Assembly: GCA_023614405.1 (NCBI GenBank)
Contig: CM042687.1
Location: 264,535,480-264,599,479, forward strand
Origin: Avena insularis
Taxonomy: Eukaryota; Streptophyta; Magnoliopsida; Poales; Poaceae
Length of the DNA stretch: 64,000 bases
Direction: 5' to 3'
Below are positions 1-11,333 of this stretch, piece after piece. The position numbers and the translations under genes were made by a program. Position 1 is the stretch's first letter. Each line of letters opens with the position of its first letter. Below the pieces are notes generated by a model. It saw nothing but the letters and a program-made list of their open reading frames with translations, did no database searches and was not told the origin of the DNA.

Positions 1-220
1 CACTTTGGAACGGTAAGATCTGCTTTCGTGTCAGTTTTGAGTGAGTTGTGAGAGTTCCACCACCAGATTATGTTTTGTGCACTAACGTACTAATCATGTC
101 TTCTAGTAGTGTTGATGTGATGCAGAAAAAGGATCAGATGATTATCCCTTTCCATTACGATACCACTGCAGTAATACATTCTGGGAGGAGGAGTCGGGAG
201 TAGTGCCTAATCCGGCTTTG

Positions 221-645
221 TTCCACTTCACGACGGAAATTTGTGGTAGACATGCTGCTACTACCATTGATACTTTTTTTTCATAAATTTGGTTAGTGTT
301 GAGGTTGTTGAAAAGCTACAATTATACACACGTGCATTAACAACCCCATTTATGTTAGCAACTTCTGGTCATGCACTACCGCCACTCAGATCGCAGGTTC
401 CACTCACCATTTATGGCCCTAGCAGATATGTTTCTTGTTTTGTCGTTCCTAGAGCGTTTAACTCCTGCCATATCATGTTGGGAACAAACTGGTGTAATAA
501 ATTTCATGTTGTGTTTGGTAATGAGTATTCTGATGATCCTTCCATCTTTTGGAATGATAAGCACACTTGGTTATCATGTACACGTATTAAGCAATTTCAG
601 GAGATTAGGCGTCACAACCTCATCCACCAGAATTCACCAACATAA
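221..645 (+). pseudogene. Retroelement aspartic-protease-like fragment
   Basis: The frame at 289-645 fits the second half of a gypsy-type protease: a TPFMLATSG segment resembling the flap, a beta-rich middle, then a hydrophobic IMLGTNW segment matching the usual 'vILGmdWL' block near the protease C-terminus. Upstream, around 260-275, the codons read I-D-T where the catalytic D-T/S-G would be, but the following glycine is lost in a T-run. The enzyme would process the Gag-Pol polyprotein in virus-like particles. It is broken by the lost active-site residue and a frame change before 289. The family call is by motif pattern only. Confidence 0.45.
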
Positions 646-680
646 AACCACATGTTGATCCTATCGTACAAGAACCAAGA

Positions 681-1576
681 GTGAAAGTTGATGAGACAAA
701 TGAGGTTTCTACTAATGTAATTATCTCTACTCCTAGTGTTGTTTCTTGTGATATACAGGTTGCTTTTGAAGAAAGGGAGCCATCTATTTTACAACCTGCA
801 TCGCTGGACTATGCATTGTCACTTGAGGATGATGTTCCAGTGCTTACTACATGTGAGGAGCATACTAAAGATATCGGTACTGATTTGGAGCTACAGCCAA
901 CAAGCACAACCTTTTATGAGTCTATTCCTTTGTTGGTACCTCCTTGGGACTTGTCTTGCAATAATGTTACAACACCATGTGATAGTTTACCAAATTCACA
1001 TTTTGATCATGTGGTACTGATTACACATAAGGAAATAATTGCTCGATACCACCTACTGATATTGTATATTCCATCATGCTAAATGAACCCATGAGTATGA
1101 GTTGTGTTGTGGATAAGATTTCTGAAATTTTATGTTTGAATTCAAGCACATATTCTCCATATTTCATCTTTAATCTAATTGGTGAATATAGCATGGATGA
1201 AAATTTTCTTGTGGATCACATATGCATTACATGTGATAGAATTGCTGAATTGAAACTTGCTGTGTTTAGCCATATATGCTATCTGTCAAGATATCTTTAT
1301 GGTGGGATAGATACTACAATTTTTGATAATATGAAAGTACTTTCTCATCTAGTTGATATAGTCCACCCAACAAAAGTAACTTTACCTATGTTGGATTGTT
1401 CCTATCTTTCTAGATTTGAATCAAATTTCTCATACCCTTTGTGTTTGTCCCATAATGTGTTGCATAAGTGTGCTACTTCTATATACTTCAGTCATATTTG
1501 CAAATTGAGTTGCATGTTACATACTGAACAAAATGGTTATGTTCATAATAATCAGAGTAGCGCAGTTGAAGCATGA
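681..1576 (+). pseudogene. Unrecognised retroelement ORFs (two overlapping frames)
   Basis: Two ORFs (681-1082 and 1076-1576) overlap by 7 bases in different frames and probably were one reading frame before an indel. The first is acidic and Ser/Thr-rich. The second is rich in Cys, His, Tyr and Ile, with runs such as HICYLSRY and SHICKLSCML that recur in the third ORF downstream (CNLSCLMYS). I recognise no catalytic motif, zinc knuckle or membrane topology. Position after a protease-like frame and before a purine-rich stretch suggests a retroelement-specific accessory protein. Function unknown. Confidence 0.35.
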
Positions 1577-1603
1577 CCCGAATCAGTTCGGTTTTCACAT
1601 ATT

Positions 1604-1969
1604 TTGAATTGGTTTGATCCTGTTCATCACAAATTTGATCATAGATCTTTTTTGAGAAAACTGAATTTAATAATGAACAACAAGACTATATATCTATTTG
1701 TTTTTCAACATGATCATGATTCTTTGTACTTCACTTATACCTGCAATTTAAGTTGCTTGATGTATAGTAGAAATATTATCCACGTGAACACAAATGATAC
1801 AGCATGTTATGTATACATATACTCTGCGTACACGTTGTTCTTTTTGTTTATTCCACTTTCAGCTTACCCAAAGCTGAGGACGGCTTTTCTTGAAGAAAGG
1901 GAGGATGATGAGGATACAATCATGGATCATGCTAATTTTGGTTGTCTTACCGGAATGAAATATTGAACC
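1604..1969 (+). pseudogene. Unrecognised retroelement ORF ending in an acidic tail
   Basis: A 120-residue frame whose first half repeats the style of the ORF before it (a His/Tyr/Cys-rich segment with NLSCLMYS), followed by a hydrophobic run LFFLFIPLSAY at about residues 77-87 and an acidic FLEEREDDEDTIMD tail. The DNA under the tail is strongly purine-rich. It is probably the C-terminus of the same protein as 681-1576. No known domain seen. Confidence 0.3.
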
Positions 1970-2366
1970 TTATTAAAAAATATCACAAGGTGACTTTATT
2001 CCTAGTTGGACAAGATACGTTGATTTATAAGAACTTCATACAGACCACGTTAAAACTATTTTAGAGTTGTTTCTTATCAAGAACCTCTGGAATTACCCTA
2101 TGATCCAGTTATACTACTGCAATTGAGTGTGATCTGTTGTTCCATTGGGAATTTGTAGATTACAAACTACCGTTCGTGGTCGACGGCTGCGTGCGTAAGA
2201 GCGTGGTGTTGTGAATATCCCATAGGGTTCGAGAGCTGTTGCATTGGCATCAGGGTTCGAGCGGGAGAGTTCATAGCTACAGGCTAGTTATCTATCATCC
2301 ACCATCATCATCGACAAGTACTTGCTGAGAAGATCGGGCCACCCCATATCAGTTAGGAAAATGAGA

Positions 2367-2492
2367 AACTCTGAAGTAATAGCATTGGATTATATCCAAA
2401 TAGCTTAGAATCTAGCAGATCCTTTCACGAAAGGTCTATCAAGAAATGTGATAGATATTGCATCAAAGGAGATGGGTTTGAGACCCACATGA
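2367..2492 (+). pseudogene. Copia RNase H C-terminal fragment
   Basis: These codons read the conserved end of copia polyproteins: an I-A-L-D-Y-I motif, one stop, then N-L-A-D-P-F-T-K-G-L, ending E-M-G-L-R-P-T before TGA at 2490-2492. The A-D-x-x-T-K block is the usual last conserved block of copia RNase H. There is an in-frame TAG at 2406-2408. All upstream pol is missing. Confidence 0.8.
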
Positions 2493-3024
2493 GTTACCGT
2501 GGTAGTAACCCAACCTATGTGATCGGAGATCCCGTGAATTAGGACCTAGGGAAACAAGCCAGTGGCTAACTGGAGGAGAGTAACTTTTATTATCCCACTC
2601 CGCTGAAGATGCATTACTCTCACGATCTGTATGGCAGGTTGACTTAGTCTTAATGTGTTCATAGGCTTGTATAAGCCAAGATGCTATCCTACAGAGCAGT
2701 CTTGAAAGAATGCACCTATGTGAGCCCGACTGCTGGTCACAGTCTATGAGATAGGGTAATCTCTAGGAAGCTCATGAAAAAGGTCAGGAGTGTGACTTAT
2801 ATGCTCCACCCGAGGGGTAGCCTTCAGCTTTAGTATCAAGATGACATTAGGTGAAACTCATTTACACAAAACTGGCAATTCAAGGCTTAGTCCATTGACA
2901 GTTGTTGATGAGCGTAGTCTAGTGCTCTAGGTGGAATTTCAACTTAACAGTCTCCACTGAAAAACGCTGGTATATCAAAACAGTGATTTGGAACAGAATG
3001 ATGTGATGTGCCAATGAGACTTTG

Positions 3025-3035
3025 TGGGAGATTGT
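3025..3035 (+). promoter_or_regulatory. Polypurine tract of the copia remnant
   Basis: Purine-rich TTGTGGGAGAT lies directly against the LTR start at 3036, the expected site for plus-strand DNA priming during reverse transcription. Confidence 0.65.
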
Positions 3036-3473
3036 TGGAATTTGAGGCATATTTGATCTTGGGATTTTGGCCCATAACAAATACAAATTCTAAAATTCTC
3101 TTTGGCCCATTATCATGGCAGCTCATGTGTGTGCTAGTGGTGCCAAAGTTTAATCCCACATTGCTAGTGGAAGGGGAGTTGGACCACCTTATATAGTAGA
3201 GTGTTACACCACTCACTAAGGTGTGAGAAGAAGAGAAGCCCTCAAGACTCACTCGGTCTTACCGCCACACCTCGCATTTATCGCCACAAGACCGCTGGTT
3301 ATGGGAATCTCGCCGAGCCGAGCTTTACTTTGCTTTCTAGGAAAATTAATTGTGTATTAATTATGAGTCATTAATGCATCATTAACAGACGTGTTAATCA
3401 ACCGGCCGTTTCCACATCGTGGGCTGGTACCGACTCGGTCGTGGGATGTTGCCCACGTCCTACCCGACCCACA

Positions 3474-3483
3474 CTATATAAGC
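3474..3483 (+). promoter_or_regulatory. TATA box in copia LTR
   Basis: CTATATAAGC preceded by a GC-rich stretch and followed by a pyrimidine-rich leader. This is a standard plant TATA context and marks the likely transcription start about 30 bp downstream. Confidence 0.6.
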
Positions 3484-3726
3484 AGTGCGCCAACCATAGC
3501 CGCCACTAGCAATTAGATTGGATCTGCCTTTCCATCTCTCTATGCTGCCCTCTGCTACTCCATCCCGCCGGCTGCGTGCATGGCCGTCCAAGAGAGCAGG
3601 CCTCCGGAATCCCATCTCTCTGATCCTGCACCGGGAGAGAGGCGATAAGGTTTTTAGGGAGCGTCTAGGCGCGACTTCTCAATCTCTTCTTCGTCCTCTA
3701 CGTCCGGCTTCCTCGACTCTATCACC

Positions 3727-3852
3727 ATGTCTGACGACGCTTCCAAGAAGGCTGCTGCTGCTGTCGCCGGTGGCGGATCCATTTCTGTTGCACCGTTGAT
3801 TATACCATCGACGAACTCGTACGTGTTCTTTGCCCTCCTGTTATTTCTATGA
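3727..3852 (+). CDS. Small ORF within the copia LTR leader
   Basis: An ATG in good context (ACCATGT) opens a 41-codon frame about 245 bp after the LTR TATA box. It begins MSDDASKKAAAAVAGGG, continues with a Ser/Pro stretch and ends in a hydrophobic FFALLLFL before TGA. The Ala/Gly-rich start with clean GC-rich codons looks translated rather than random. A GTGTTC after the TAC codon at 3823-3825 could be a splice donor, which would make this a first coding exon joined downstream. It could equally be a leader ORF of no function. No homologue known to me. Confidence 0.35.
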   Translation: MSDDASKKAAAAVAGGGSISVAPLIIPSTNSYVFFALLLFL

Positions 3853-4008
3853 TGATTACTAGTATTGCAGTATGCGTAGATGTGCTAGGTTTTCACTTGC
3901 CTGTATGGTGCATGTTTACTATGCGTATGCTAGTTAGTCTTGGAAATTGCTCTGTCATGATTTATACTTGGATTAAATTAATACGAAAACTGCTAATTAT
4001 TTCAACAA

Positions 4009-4123
4009 TACTTCCTTCGATCCATATTACTTATCACTAAAATATATATATTTAGACATGTTTTGGTGCTAGATACATCTATTTTAATAATAAGTAATAT
4101 GAACCTGGGATCGGCGGGAGTTA
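4009..4123 (+). mobile_element. Stowaway-like MITE
   Basis: TA followed by CTTCCTTCGATCCATATTAC matches the Stowaway terminal consensus, and the far end carries AAGTAATATGAACC and GATCGGCGGGAG before TTA. The two arms are partly complementary (ATATTACTTAT against ATAAGTAATAT), as in Tc1/mariner-type MITEs. The right terminus is rearranged or mutated. The element sits 1 bp after the copia LTR end. Confidence 0.55.
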
Positions 4124-5142
4124 TCCGATCCCCTAGAGGACGCATAGGACACCCCTTTAAGTTTTATCTTTTTCTCAAACATACAAAATGATCTTATGTT
4201 ACGGTACTATCTCCAACACAAATCTATCAAGGCAGGGAGAATTAGTCCGTGGCTGGACGGTGATTTTTTCCATAAGATCGAGTACTACTTAACTCCACGG
4301 TGGCAAAGGATAGTATATCTGAATTAGGAAAGTGTAGAAATAGAGAAAAATATTTCCTTTTTATTATTAGGTACAGATTCATCTAACCAAGTACTTCCTC
4401 CGGCTCAGTTTAAAGGGCACATATTAAAAATCATGTAATCCTAAAACTCCTCATCTTCTAGACATATAAGCATTTAATTTTTAAGGAAGAGCCAATTAGA
4501 TAAGGGATTTCTATTTTTGTGCCCTTGCTTCGTTATTTATACTCAGTTTTCTCAACCGCTTAACTTTTTCTCACTTTTGTCTTTCTCCTACTATGAAACT
4601 CTCGCACGGCCTGAAACTCGCTGTTCGTTAGCCTTGTCGTTACATGCTAACAAGTGGGGCGCATTCAGTCTGGTCCCATAGTGGATCCTTGCCTTTACAC
4701 GCTGACAAGTGGGGCCGTGTTAAGTTGGTTCCCGTAGTGGACACCTCTCTCCACTTATCCATATCAGTATGGGACCTACAGCTTATCCACGTAAGCGTCG
4801 GACCCATAGCTTATCCATGTGAGCCAGCCTCGTGCCCATGTTGTTGCCTCCCCTCTTCTCCAACGACGGCGACCCTTTGTCGACCTACACTTTGGCCTCC
4901 CGTTCGTCCTGGCCACAGTATGGTGCCGTCCCGTTGACCTGTATGAAGGATTACAATGGCAACCGTGCACAGACAAGGTTAGATCTCGCACCAAAATATT
5001 CCGATTAGACGGAGCGCTTTGTTATGAGGATGCGGCAGTGAGCCATTTCGATGATTTAATTGGTTTATCGAGTTAATGTATCGGTTGCAATCAAGTGAAA
5101 GAGTATTTATAATTAAAAAGTAGGGAGATGGATGTATAAGAA
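4124..5142. other. Backbone DNA, no gene recognised
   Basis: Mixed AT-rich and GC-rich sequence. At about 4387-4420 there is a Stowaway-like left end (ACTTCCTCCGGCTCAG) without a matching right end. 4640-4830 contains several near-repeats of ACAAGTGGGGC and of GCTTATCCACGT / GCTTATCCATGT, giving a promoter-like impression. Short ORFs here (for example 4644-4937) lack codon bias or domains. I support no gene. Confidence 0.4.
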
Positions 5143-6012
5143 ATAAGAAAATGACACAACTCTTGAACACTTTCAAATTAAAAAATATATACAACTCTTA
5201 ATATAAAAGAGTGTTTATAATTGACACAACTCTTGAACATTTTCAAATTAAAAAAATTATACAACTCTTAATGTAAAAGAATGTTTATAAATGACAAAAC
5301 TCTTAAACACTTTCAAATTAAAAAATTATACAACTCTTAATGTAAAAGAGTGTTTATAATTAACATAACTCTTGAACACTTTCAAATTAAAAAAATTATA
5401 CAACTCTTAATATAAAAGAGTGTTTATAATTGACACAACTCTTGAACACTTTCAAATTAAAAGGATTATACAACTCTTAATATATAAGAGTGTTTATAAT
5501 TGACACAACTCTTGAACACTTTCAAATTAAAAAAAATATACAACTCTTAATGTAAAAGAGTGTTTATAATTGACACAACTCTTCAACGCTTTCAAATTAA
5601 AAAAATTATACAACTCTTAATATATAAGAGTGTTTATAATTGACACAACTCTTGAACACTTTCAAATTAAAAAAATTATACAACTCTTAATGTAAAATAG
5701 TGTTTATAATTGACACAACTCTTGAACACTTTCAAATTAAAAAATTATACAACTCTTAATATAAAAGAGTGTTTATAATTGACACAACTCTTAAACACTT
5801 TTAAATTAAAAAAACTATACAACTCTTAATGTAAACGAGTGTTTATAATTGACACAACTCTTGAACACTTTCAAATTAAAAAAATTATACAACTCTTAAT
5901 GTAAAAGAGTGTTTATAATTAACACAACTCTTGAACACTTTCAAATTGAAAAAATTATATAACTCTTAATGTAAAAGAGTGTTTATAATTAACACAACTC
6001 TTGAACACTTTA
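5143..6012. repeat. Tandem repeat, about 13 copies of a 70-bp unit
   Basis: An AT-rich unit (GTGTTTATAATTGACACAAC, then CTTGAACACTTTCAAATTA, then TTATACAACTCTTAATGTAA) repeats with a period close to 70 bp. The phrase CTCTTGAACAC or a variant recurs at roughly 5160, 5230, 5300, 5370, 5438, 5508, 5578, 5648, 5718, 5787, 5857, 5927 and 5997. Copies differ by scattered substitutions and 1-2 bp indels in the A-runs. Degenerate relatives of the unit continue to about 6290. No unique spacers lie between units, so it is a minisatellite and not a CRISPR. Confidence 0.9.
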
Positions 6013-6482
6013 AAATTATAATTTGTACATGATAATGTTATCCTAAGAAAATCTTGAGAGTTTACCATTTTTAGAGCGTGAAAAGTGATCCCTAAACTAA
6101 AATCTTTATGCCTCGTGCATATATGAAAATTATACACCTTTGAACTCTTTGAAATCGCACTTTGGACATGATAATGTTGTGCTAATAAAATCCTGATCAT
6201 TTATCATTTCCATGGAGTGAAATATAATGCATAAACTTGCATATACGAAAATTATACACCTTTGAACACTTTTCCTTCAAATTATATTCAAAATCATTTG
6301 TTTATGGAGTTAAAGTACCGATGGCAAACTCGTTATTTTGCATGGATAGAGGGTGCCCTGATAGATACATGGGTTATCCTGTCTGCTAGATCACAGAGGA
6401 TCAATTAGAGGATCAACGGTTGGTGTGTACAATCCGCGTGACAACTAGACCAATCTGAGCGTAGCAGCCAAGATGAGCACAG
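6013..6482. other. Backbone DNA left of the copia element
   Basis: AT-rich sequence with degenerate echoes of the 70-bp unit (for example ATTATACACCTTTGAAC at about 6130 and 6250) and then an apparently single-copy stretch to 6477. The last five bases CACAG (6478-6482) are the likely left target-site duplication of the copia insertion. No gene seen. Confidence 0.5.
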
Positions 6483-9400
6483 TGTTGGGTTCGCAGCATA
6501 AAAAAAATCCTACGATGGGAACAACTAAGTACGAAGATCTATCTACTAGATACAAGCAACGGGTGGATATACATCCATAGAGAACATACCCTTGTAGACC
6601 GACAAAGTTTAACGAGGTTTTACTCGTGGATGATGTAGACGAACACTTGTCGATCTCAAGATGAAGAAGAAGTCCAGCGCCGCAAATCAGCAGTGCATTC
6701 ATGCTCGCACACACGTTCAAGCCACCGAACAACCTCCGCCTTCTCGCTCCAACTATGCAGCAGAAGCAACAACTCTTTCCAAACGAAAAGCCACCTGGAA
6801 CATTGTCACATCCCAAGATTTTCCAAATCTTGTAATGTGAAAAATAAATAAACAAAATAAACAATTATTGATTTTTAGGGTGAGAAGAAACTTTTGATTC
6901 CAATTGGAAACATTAAAACCTATTTTGGACAAATAAAATCCTAAAGGGATTTAAAAAGATAAACAATTAATAAATAAAAATTATAATAGTTGGAATCACT
7001 ATTTTTGGATCTTTTAATAAAAAGATATGGTTTTCAAAAGCAAAGGTAGAAATATAAATAAGGATTATTTTATAGAGCCAAATTAAATCTTGGCCAAGCT
7101 TTTGAAATAATTTTTTTTATTTGATAAAAATAGTAAAGGTTTATTTAAATAAAATAATGAGGATTTATTGATATCCAATTTTATTAAAGTAAAGGCTTTT
7201 CCATTTTAAATAAACAGAAAAACTTATTAAAGTATTTTAAATAAGTGATTTGCAAGTGTTTTATATTTTCAAATAAAACCTACTTAAATGATTTTGATAT
7301 TATTTAGATTTCAAATAGAGTTTTTTTTAAAATAAATGAAAACCTATATGAAATAGTGACTATGGTCTATTTATTTAATTAATAATAGATCTTAAAAGAA
7401 TAAAAGAATTATTTTATTTTGGACTTTGAAATATGTTGATAAACAGAATTAAAATTCACCAAAAGTTTGGTGGTGATTTGAATTCAAATGGAGATTGAAA
7501 AATATTATTAAGTCTTATTTAATTAAAACTAGAGCCTATTTTAAATAATTAAAAGACCCTAAGGAGGATAAATATATTATTCTGAATTTGATTTTGTAAT
7601 GTGCTATTAATCAGCATATGAATCTACACAAATTTTGGTTGAGGTTTGAAATCAAATTGAGGTTTGAAATAACTAAAGAAAATCAAATCAGAATAAAAGA
7701 AATGGAAAAAGGAAAAGAAGCAGTACAAAAAAAATGGAAACGAACCCAGCCCAAATTTATCTAGCCCACTAAGGCCCAAAGAATTTCACCTCTCCTTCTC
7801 TCCCGTAGAAAAATGATTCGCACCCACAGATAAACTCGCAAGGTCGCTGACTACTGGACCCCATTCCCCCTCTTCCTCTCTCGTTGACGCCAGGCCCCAC
7901 AACCACCTCACCATCGTCTCCACCCACAGAGACCACGCCTCTTCCCTACCGCTTCTCGCCGTTAACTTCTCGGAGTAAATTCGCTGCAATGGCTCGACGT
8001 TTAATCCTTGCAATCACGCCTGATAAATCCCCTCCCTCTCCTCTACCTTTCCCCTCAAACCCCACTACCAGTGAGCCACCAGGCTGCCCCTAATTTACTC
8101 GACATTGCCGCTGTCTCCGGCGAGCTCCGACGACGATTCAGGCCACCTCTCGCGTCCCCTTGCCTCCTCGACCACGCTGACTTGTTCCCCATCAACCACC
8201 GCACCTCCCAGTGGCCTTATCGTGCTCACACTTGACCCACACCGACATAACCACTAAGACCGCCACCGCCATCGCTGCTTCTCTCCGGCGAAGCCTCTGA
8301 TAAGAATCTGACCGCCCTAACCCCTATCCTTCACACGTGCATACTCGCCACGACCCTACGCATCTAACAACACCTTTATTTTTCTCTGGCGTGCACTGTA
8401 GCCTCGCCACCGTCTTCAACAGAGAGCACCCGACGCCTTCGCGAACTCCGGCGAGCAATCGCTAGCACATGCGAGCGCCCCTTCGTCTACAAACAACACC
8501 TTGAGCTTCCCCATGCCACGGCAAACTCGGTGAGCATCTCCCCACCCTCTCTCACTTCCTGCATCGCCAGCAACATTGCCGTCTGACCGCGCGCCGCCAG
8601 CGCCGCCCATCTCTGGCAAGCATGCTGAACGCCGTCCGATCGCGATCTAGTGGCTAGGAAAGAACTAACCCGAAGGGGTAAGTAGTGCCTCTGAGCCGTG
8701 CGATGTTACTTAGATCCAACGGCTGTTGTGTGTCGATCTAACCGAAGCGGTACCGACGAGTAGTAGCACGCCACTTGGCCCTGTCCGTTTGAAATAAAAA
8801 CAGAAATGTCTATTATATCTTCCAATTTGAAAAATTCATAACTTTCAAACCACACGTCCAAATTTTGCAAATTTTATATCAATGGAATCAGCAAGACAAG
8901 TACTTTCTGACCATGCACTTTGTTTAGTAAAATGCTTCTGTTAAAATGGATTGTTTTTGTAGAAACTTGTATATGCATGTTTAGAATATAAAAATTGTTC
9001 TAAAATGATTTTTGAGATAAAATCTTTGGAAAATGGTTTGTTTTGAACCTACTAACCATAGAAATCAATTGGTGGTTTCAAAAATGTATTTGGTGAAGCA
9101 AAGGAATAATTCTTTGATTTAAACCATTTCTAGTCAAATAAAAATGTTGATTATGGTTTAAAAATGATTTTGGAGGAAAACCTTTGAGAAATGTTTTGAT
9201 TTAAACTCTCTGACCCCAAGCACCAAGTTTTAGGATTTAAAAATGTATTTGGTAAACCTTATAAAGATTGCTACTTTGATAAAGACATTTTAAACCACAT
9301 AAAATAATGATTTGGTTTGAAAATGGTTTATGAATAAAATCTTTTGCAAATAGTTTTGCCACTTTATAAAATGACCAATAAAGTGTTTTAGAATGTTTAT

Positions 9401-10542
9401 AACCTATTATAAACCACTTTTGTAAATAAAACAAAGTTTGGCATGCTTGCATGCATTGTTTTGTTTCTATTATTTTATGTGATGTTGCTTGAATGGTAGA
9501 TTGAAATATTGCTTGCTTGATTGAATTGTAGTGATTTGAAGAGTGTGAATATTGCAAGATCAAGGAGTGAACTTATATTCTCTACCAAAAAGGCAAGTGA
9601 TGCTTCATACTTTTGTCCCATTATTTTCACTATGCATTAGTGATATTCCTAAGTAGGACTTGCATGGAATTTTGCTAAGTATATACTATGCCATGGGAAA
9701 TCCTAGTAGATGAAACCTTAGTAGAAATTTCCTAAGTTAAGATTCCTACTACCATCATGCTTAGCTTAGCTAGTAGAAAACAAGGGTGGATTATATTCAT
9801 GCTATGAAATATTTCTAAGTCTATGACTTGTGTTTTGTTTAATAAAACAACTATGTGAATGAATCACCTGGGTGGAATGGTTGTGAATGGGTTATGTTGA
9901 GTGGTTACACAAGGCCCATATCTATGGACTACCCTAGTGTATCTCACTTGTGGATGGCCACCCAGGAACAAAGAGATTTGAGATGTCAAATGTTGAGAAG
10001 CTTCAAGTGCAGCCACTTGGCATTATGGGCTCTGCCTGGATCATATAGGTTGCAATAACTTAGCCAAATGGACAATTGGTGGTAGGGGAATGATAGGTTG
10101 GAACGCGTCCATTCTGGTCTAAGGGAACGCTTCTGAAAGCTCTTGTCTTGGTGAAACCAAGTCTTGTGGGGAAAGTGCACCACCTCTGCAGAGTGAAAAA
10201 TCTAAGTACTTAGGGTGTGTTTGGTTGAACTGTAGATTCCTGAAAATCAGCTATGAGGAATCTGCTGTGGAAAAGCTGATGTGAGCTAACAACTGTAAAA
10301 AAGTTGAAAGTTGTTTGGTTGTGACAGCTGTCAGCTGTGTAGATTCGATAAGAATTGTATGTAATACCATGCAATTATTTATATGCTCATTGGTCGCACG
10401 ACAATGACGACCATATGGGAATGGAACTTTTCAATTCTTTACATTATATATACAACTTGGAAAGCGATGCCATCAGATTATTTCAAAGGCATACATATTA
10501 CACAAAAAGACATATGGTCACTTCTCCAACCACTTAACTATA

Positions 10543-10632
10543 CTACCTCCGATCCAAATTAATTGGCTCAGATTTGTCAAAATTCGAATGCATCTAGACA
10601 TATTTTAGTCAATTAATTTAGATCGGAGGGAG
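10543..10632. mobile_element. Stowaway MITE, 90 bp
   Basis: Starts CTACCTCCGATCCAAATTAA and ends TTAATTTAGATCGGAGGGAG, nearly perfect terminal inverted repeats flanked by TA at 10541-10542 and 10633-10634. Length, TIR consensus and TA duplication are diagnostic of Stowaway (Tc1/mariner-type). It lies inside the PIF/Harbinger element and is therefore one of the youngest insertions here. Confidence 0.92.
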
Positions 10633-10820
10633 TACATGTTTCTCCATCCACTTGCCTATTCGTGGAAGCCCCGGTCTCCACCTCCGGATCATCAACTCCT
10701 TTGGATATGTCGTTACTTGTCCAGTGGCTATATATCACATACCAAGCATTTATCTCCTACAAGCATTTTCACAAACACATTAGAAGCAACTCCAAACAAT
10801 GTTCTGAAGGGGGCTGTATA

Positions 10821-11333
10821 TCACAGACTTGGCACCGTAATTATTTCTATCATAGACAATAACGTTGCTATATCTTTTGAACGGACGTTGGTAGTATATA
10901 TCATAGACAAATTGCAAGAAATCGTGGATAGGCTAAACCATAAAAAATAAAGAAATCTGTACGAGGCATGGGTGGGAGGGAGGAGATAGAGATGGCAAGG
11001 AGGCAGAAGAGAGAGGAGATGTGAACCATACCTGCAGGCGACGCAAGTGGATCTCCGATAGTGGGTGGCGTTCTTGGAGGCAGTTGCCTGAGGGCCCAAG
11101 TGTTGGAGGCAGCGGCGGCGCAAGATCTCGATCGATGGAGGGGCGCGGCGTCTCGGTGAAGGAGGGAAAATGGGCGGCTGGCTAGGGGGCCTCCATATCC
11201 GTCCCAAAGCCGCTTGATGCCGACTGAAAAGGGCGGCGAGGTGGATCCCTTGCTCTCCTCGCCTCTGCCTGGCATGAGTCAGAGGGAAAGGGGGAGGAAC
11301 GGGAGGATGGACTAGAGTTGGAGGAGAAAACAC
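10821..11333 (-). CDS. Exon-like GC-rich ORF inside the PIF/Harbinger element
   Basis: A 170-codon minus-strand frame, starting at 11333, is rich in Pro, Arg, Ser and Ala for its first 100 residues. A strong splice donor reads CTGCAG|GTATGG with the exon ending at 11032 and GT at 11031-11030. After that point composition turns AT-rich, as for an intron, so the true coding part may be 11032-11333. No known domain. It may be the 5' exon of a captured host gene or the first exon of the ancestral element. Confidence 0.35.
   Translation of the reverse strand: MFSPPTLVHPPVPPPFPLTHARQRRGEQGIHLAALFSRHQAALGRIWRPPSQPPIFPPSPRRRAPPSIEILRRRCLQHLGPQATASKNATHYRRSTCVACRYGSHLLSLLPPCHLYLLPPTHASYRFLYFLWFSLSTISCNLSMIYTTNVRSKDIATLLSMIEIITVPSL

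Larger units (their letters stand above)
1..2340 (+). mobile_element. Decayed retroelement interior, probably Ty3/gypsy-like
   Basis: This stretch holds a run of plus-strand reading frames, the first of which resembles a retroviral-type aspartic protease, followed by AT-rich ORFs with no family I recognise. No reverse transcriptase, integrase or LTR pair is visible, so the element is truncated at the window edge or non-autonomous. Positions 2150-2340 are GC-richer and look like LTR or leader DNA, but I cannot fix a boundary. The junction with the copia remnant lies near 2340-2365. The gypsy assignment rests only on the protease-like ORF. Confidence 0.5.
2341..4007 (+). mobile_element. 3' remnant of a Ty1/copia retrotransposon
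   Basis: The piece runs from the last codons of copia RNase H (2367-2492) through about 530 bp of noncoding 3' region to a polypurine tract and one LTR beginning TGTTGG and ending CAACA. Nothing of gag, protease, integrase or RT is left, so the element is 5'-truncated against the gypsy-like interior to its left. The terminal TGTTG/CAACA pair and the PPT directly before the LTR fix the orientation as plus. Confidence 0.75.
3036..4007 (+). repeat. Copia 3' LTR (972 bp)
   Basis: Begins TGTTGGAATTTGAGG and ends TTATTTCAACA, giving a 5-bp terminal inverted repeat. A TATA box lies at 3474-3483, about 440 bp in, dividing U3 from R-U5. The partner 5' LTR is not in the window, so age cannot be estimated. 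The base next to the LTR is followed at once by a Stowaway-like MITE. Confidence 0.75.

Noticed and set aside
5143..6012. CRISPR-like regular repeat
   Set aside because: Units are directly adjacent, 70 bp each and AT-rich, with no unique spacers or cas genes. This is a plant minisatellite.
6445..6864. 139-codon ORF similar to 18193-18606
   Set aside because: Same explanation: paired LTR ends of the copia element. The first frame even crosses into the solo LTR.
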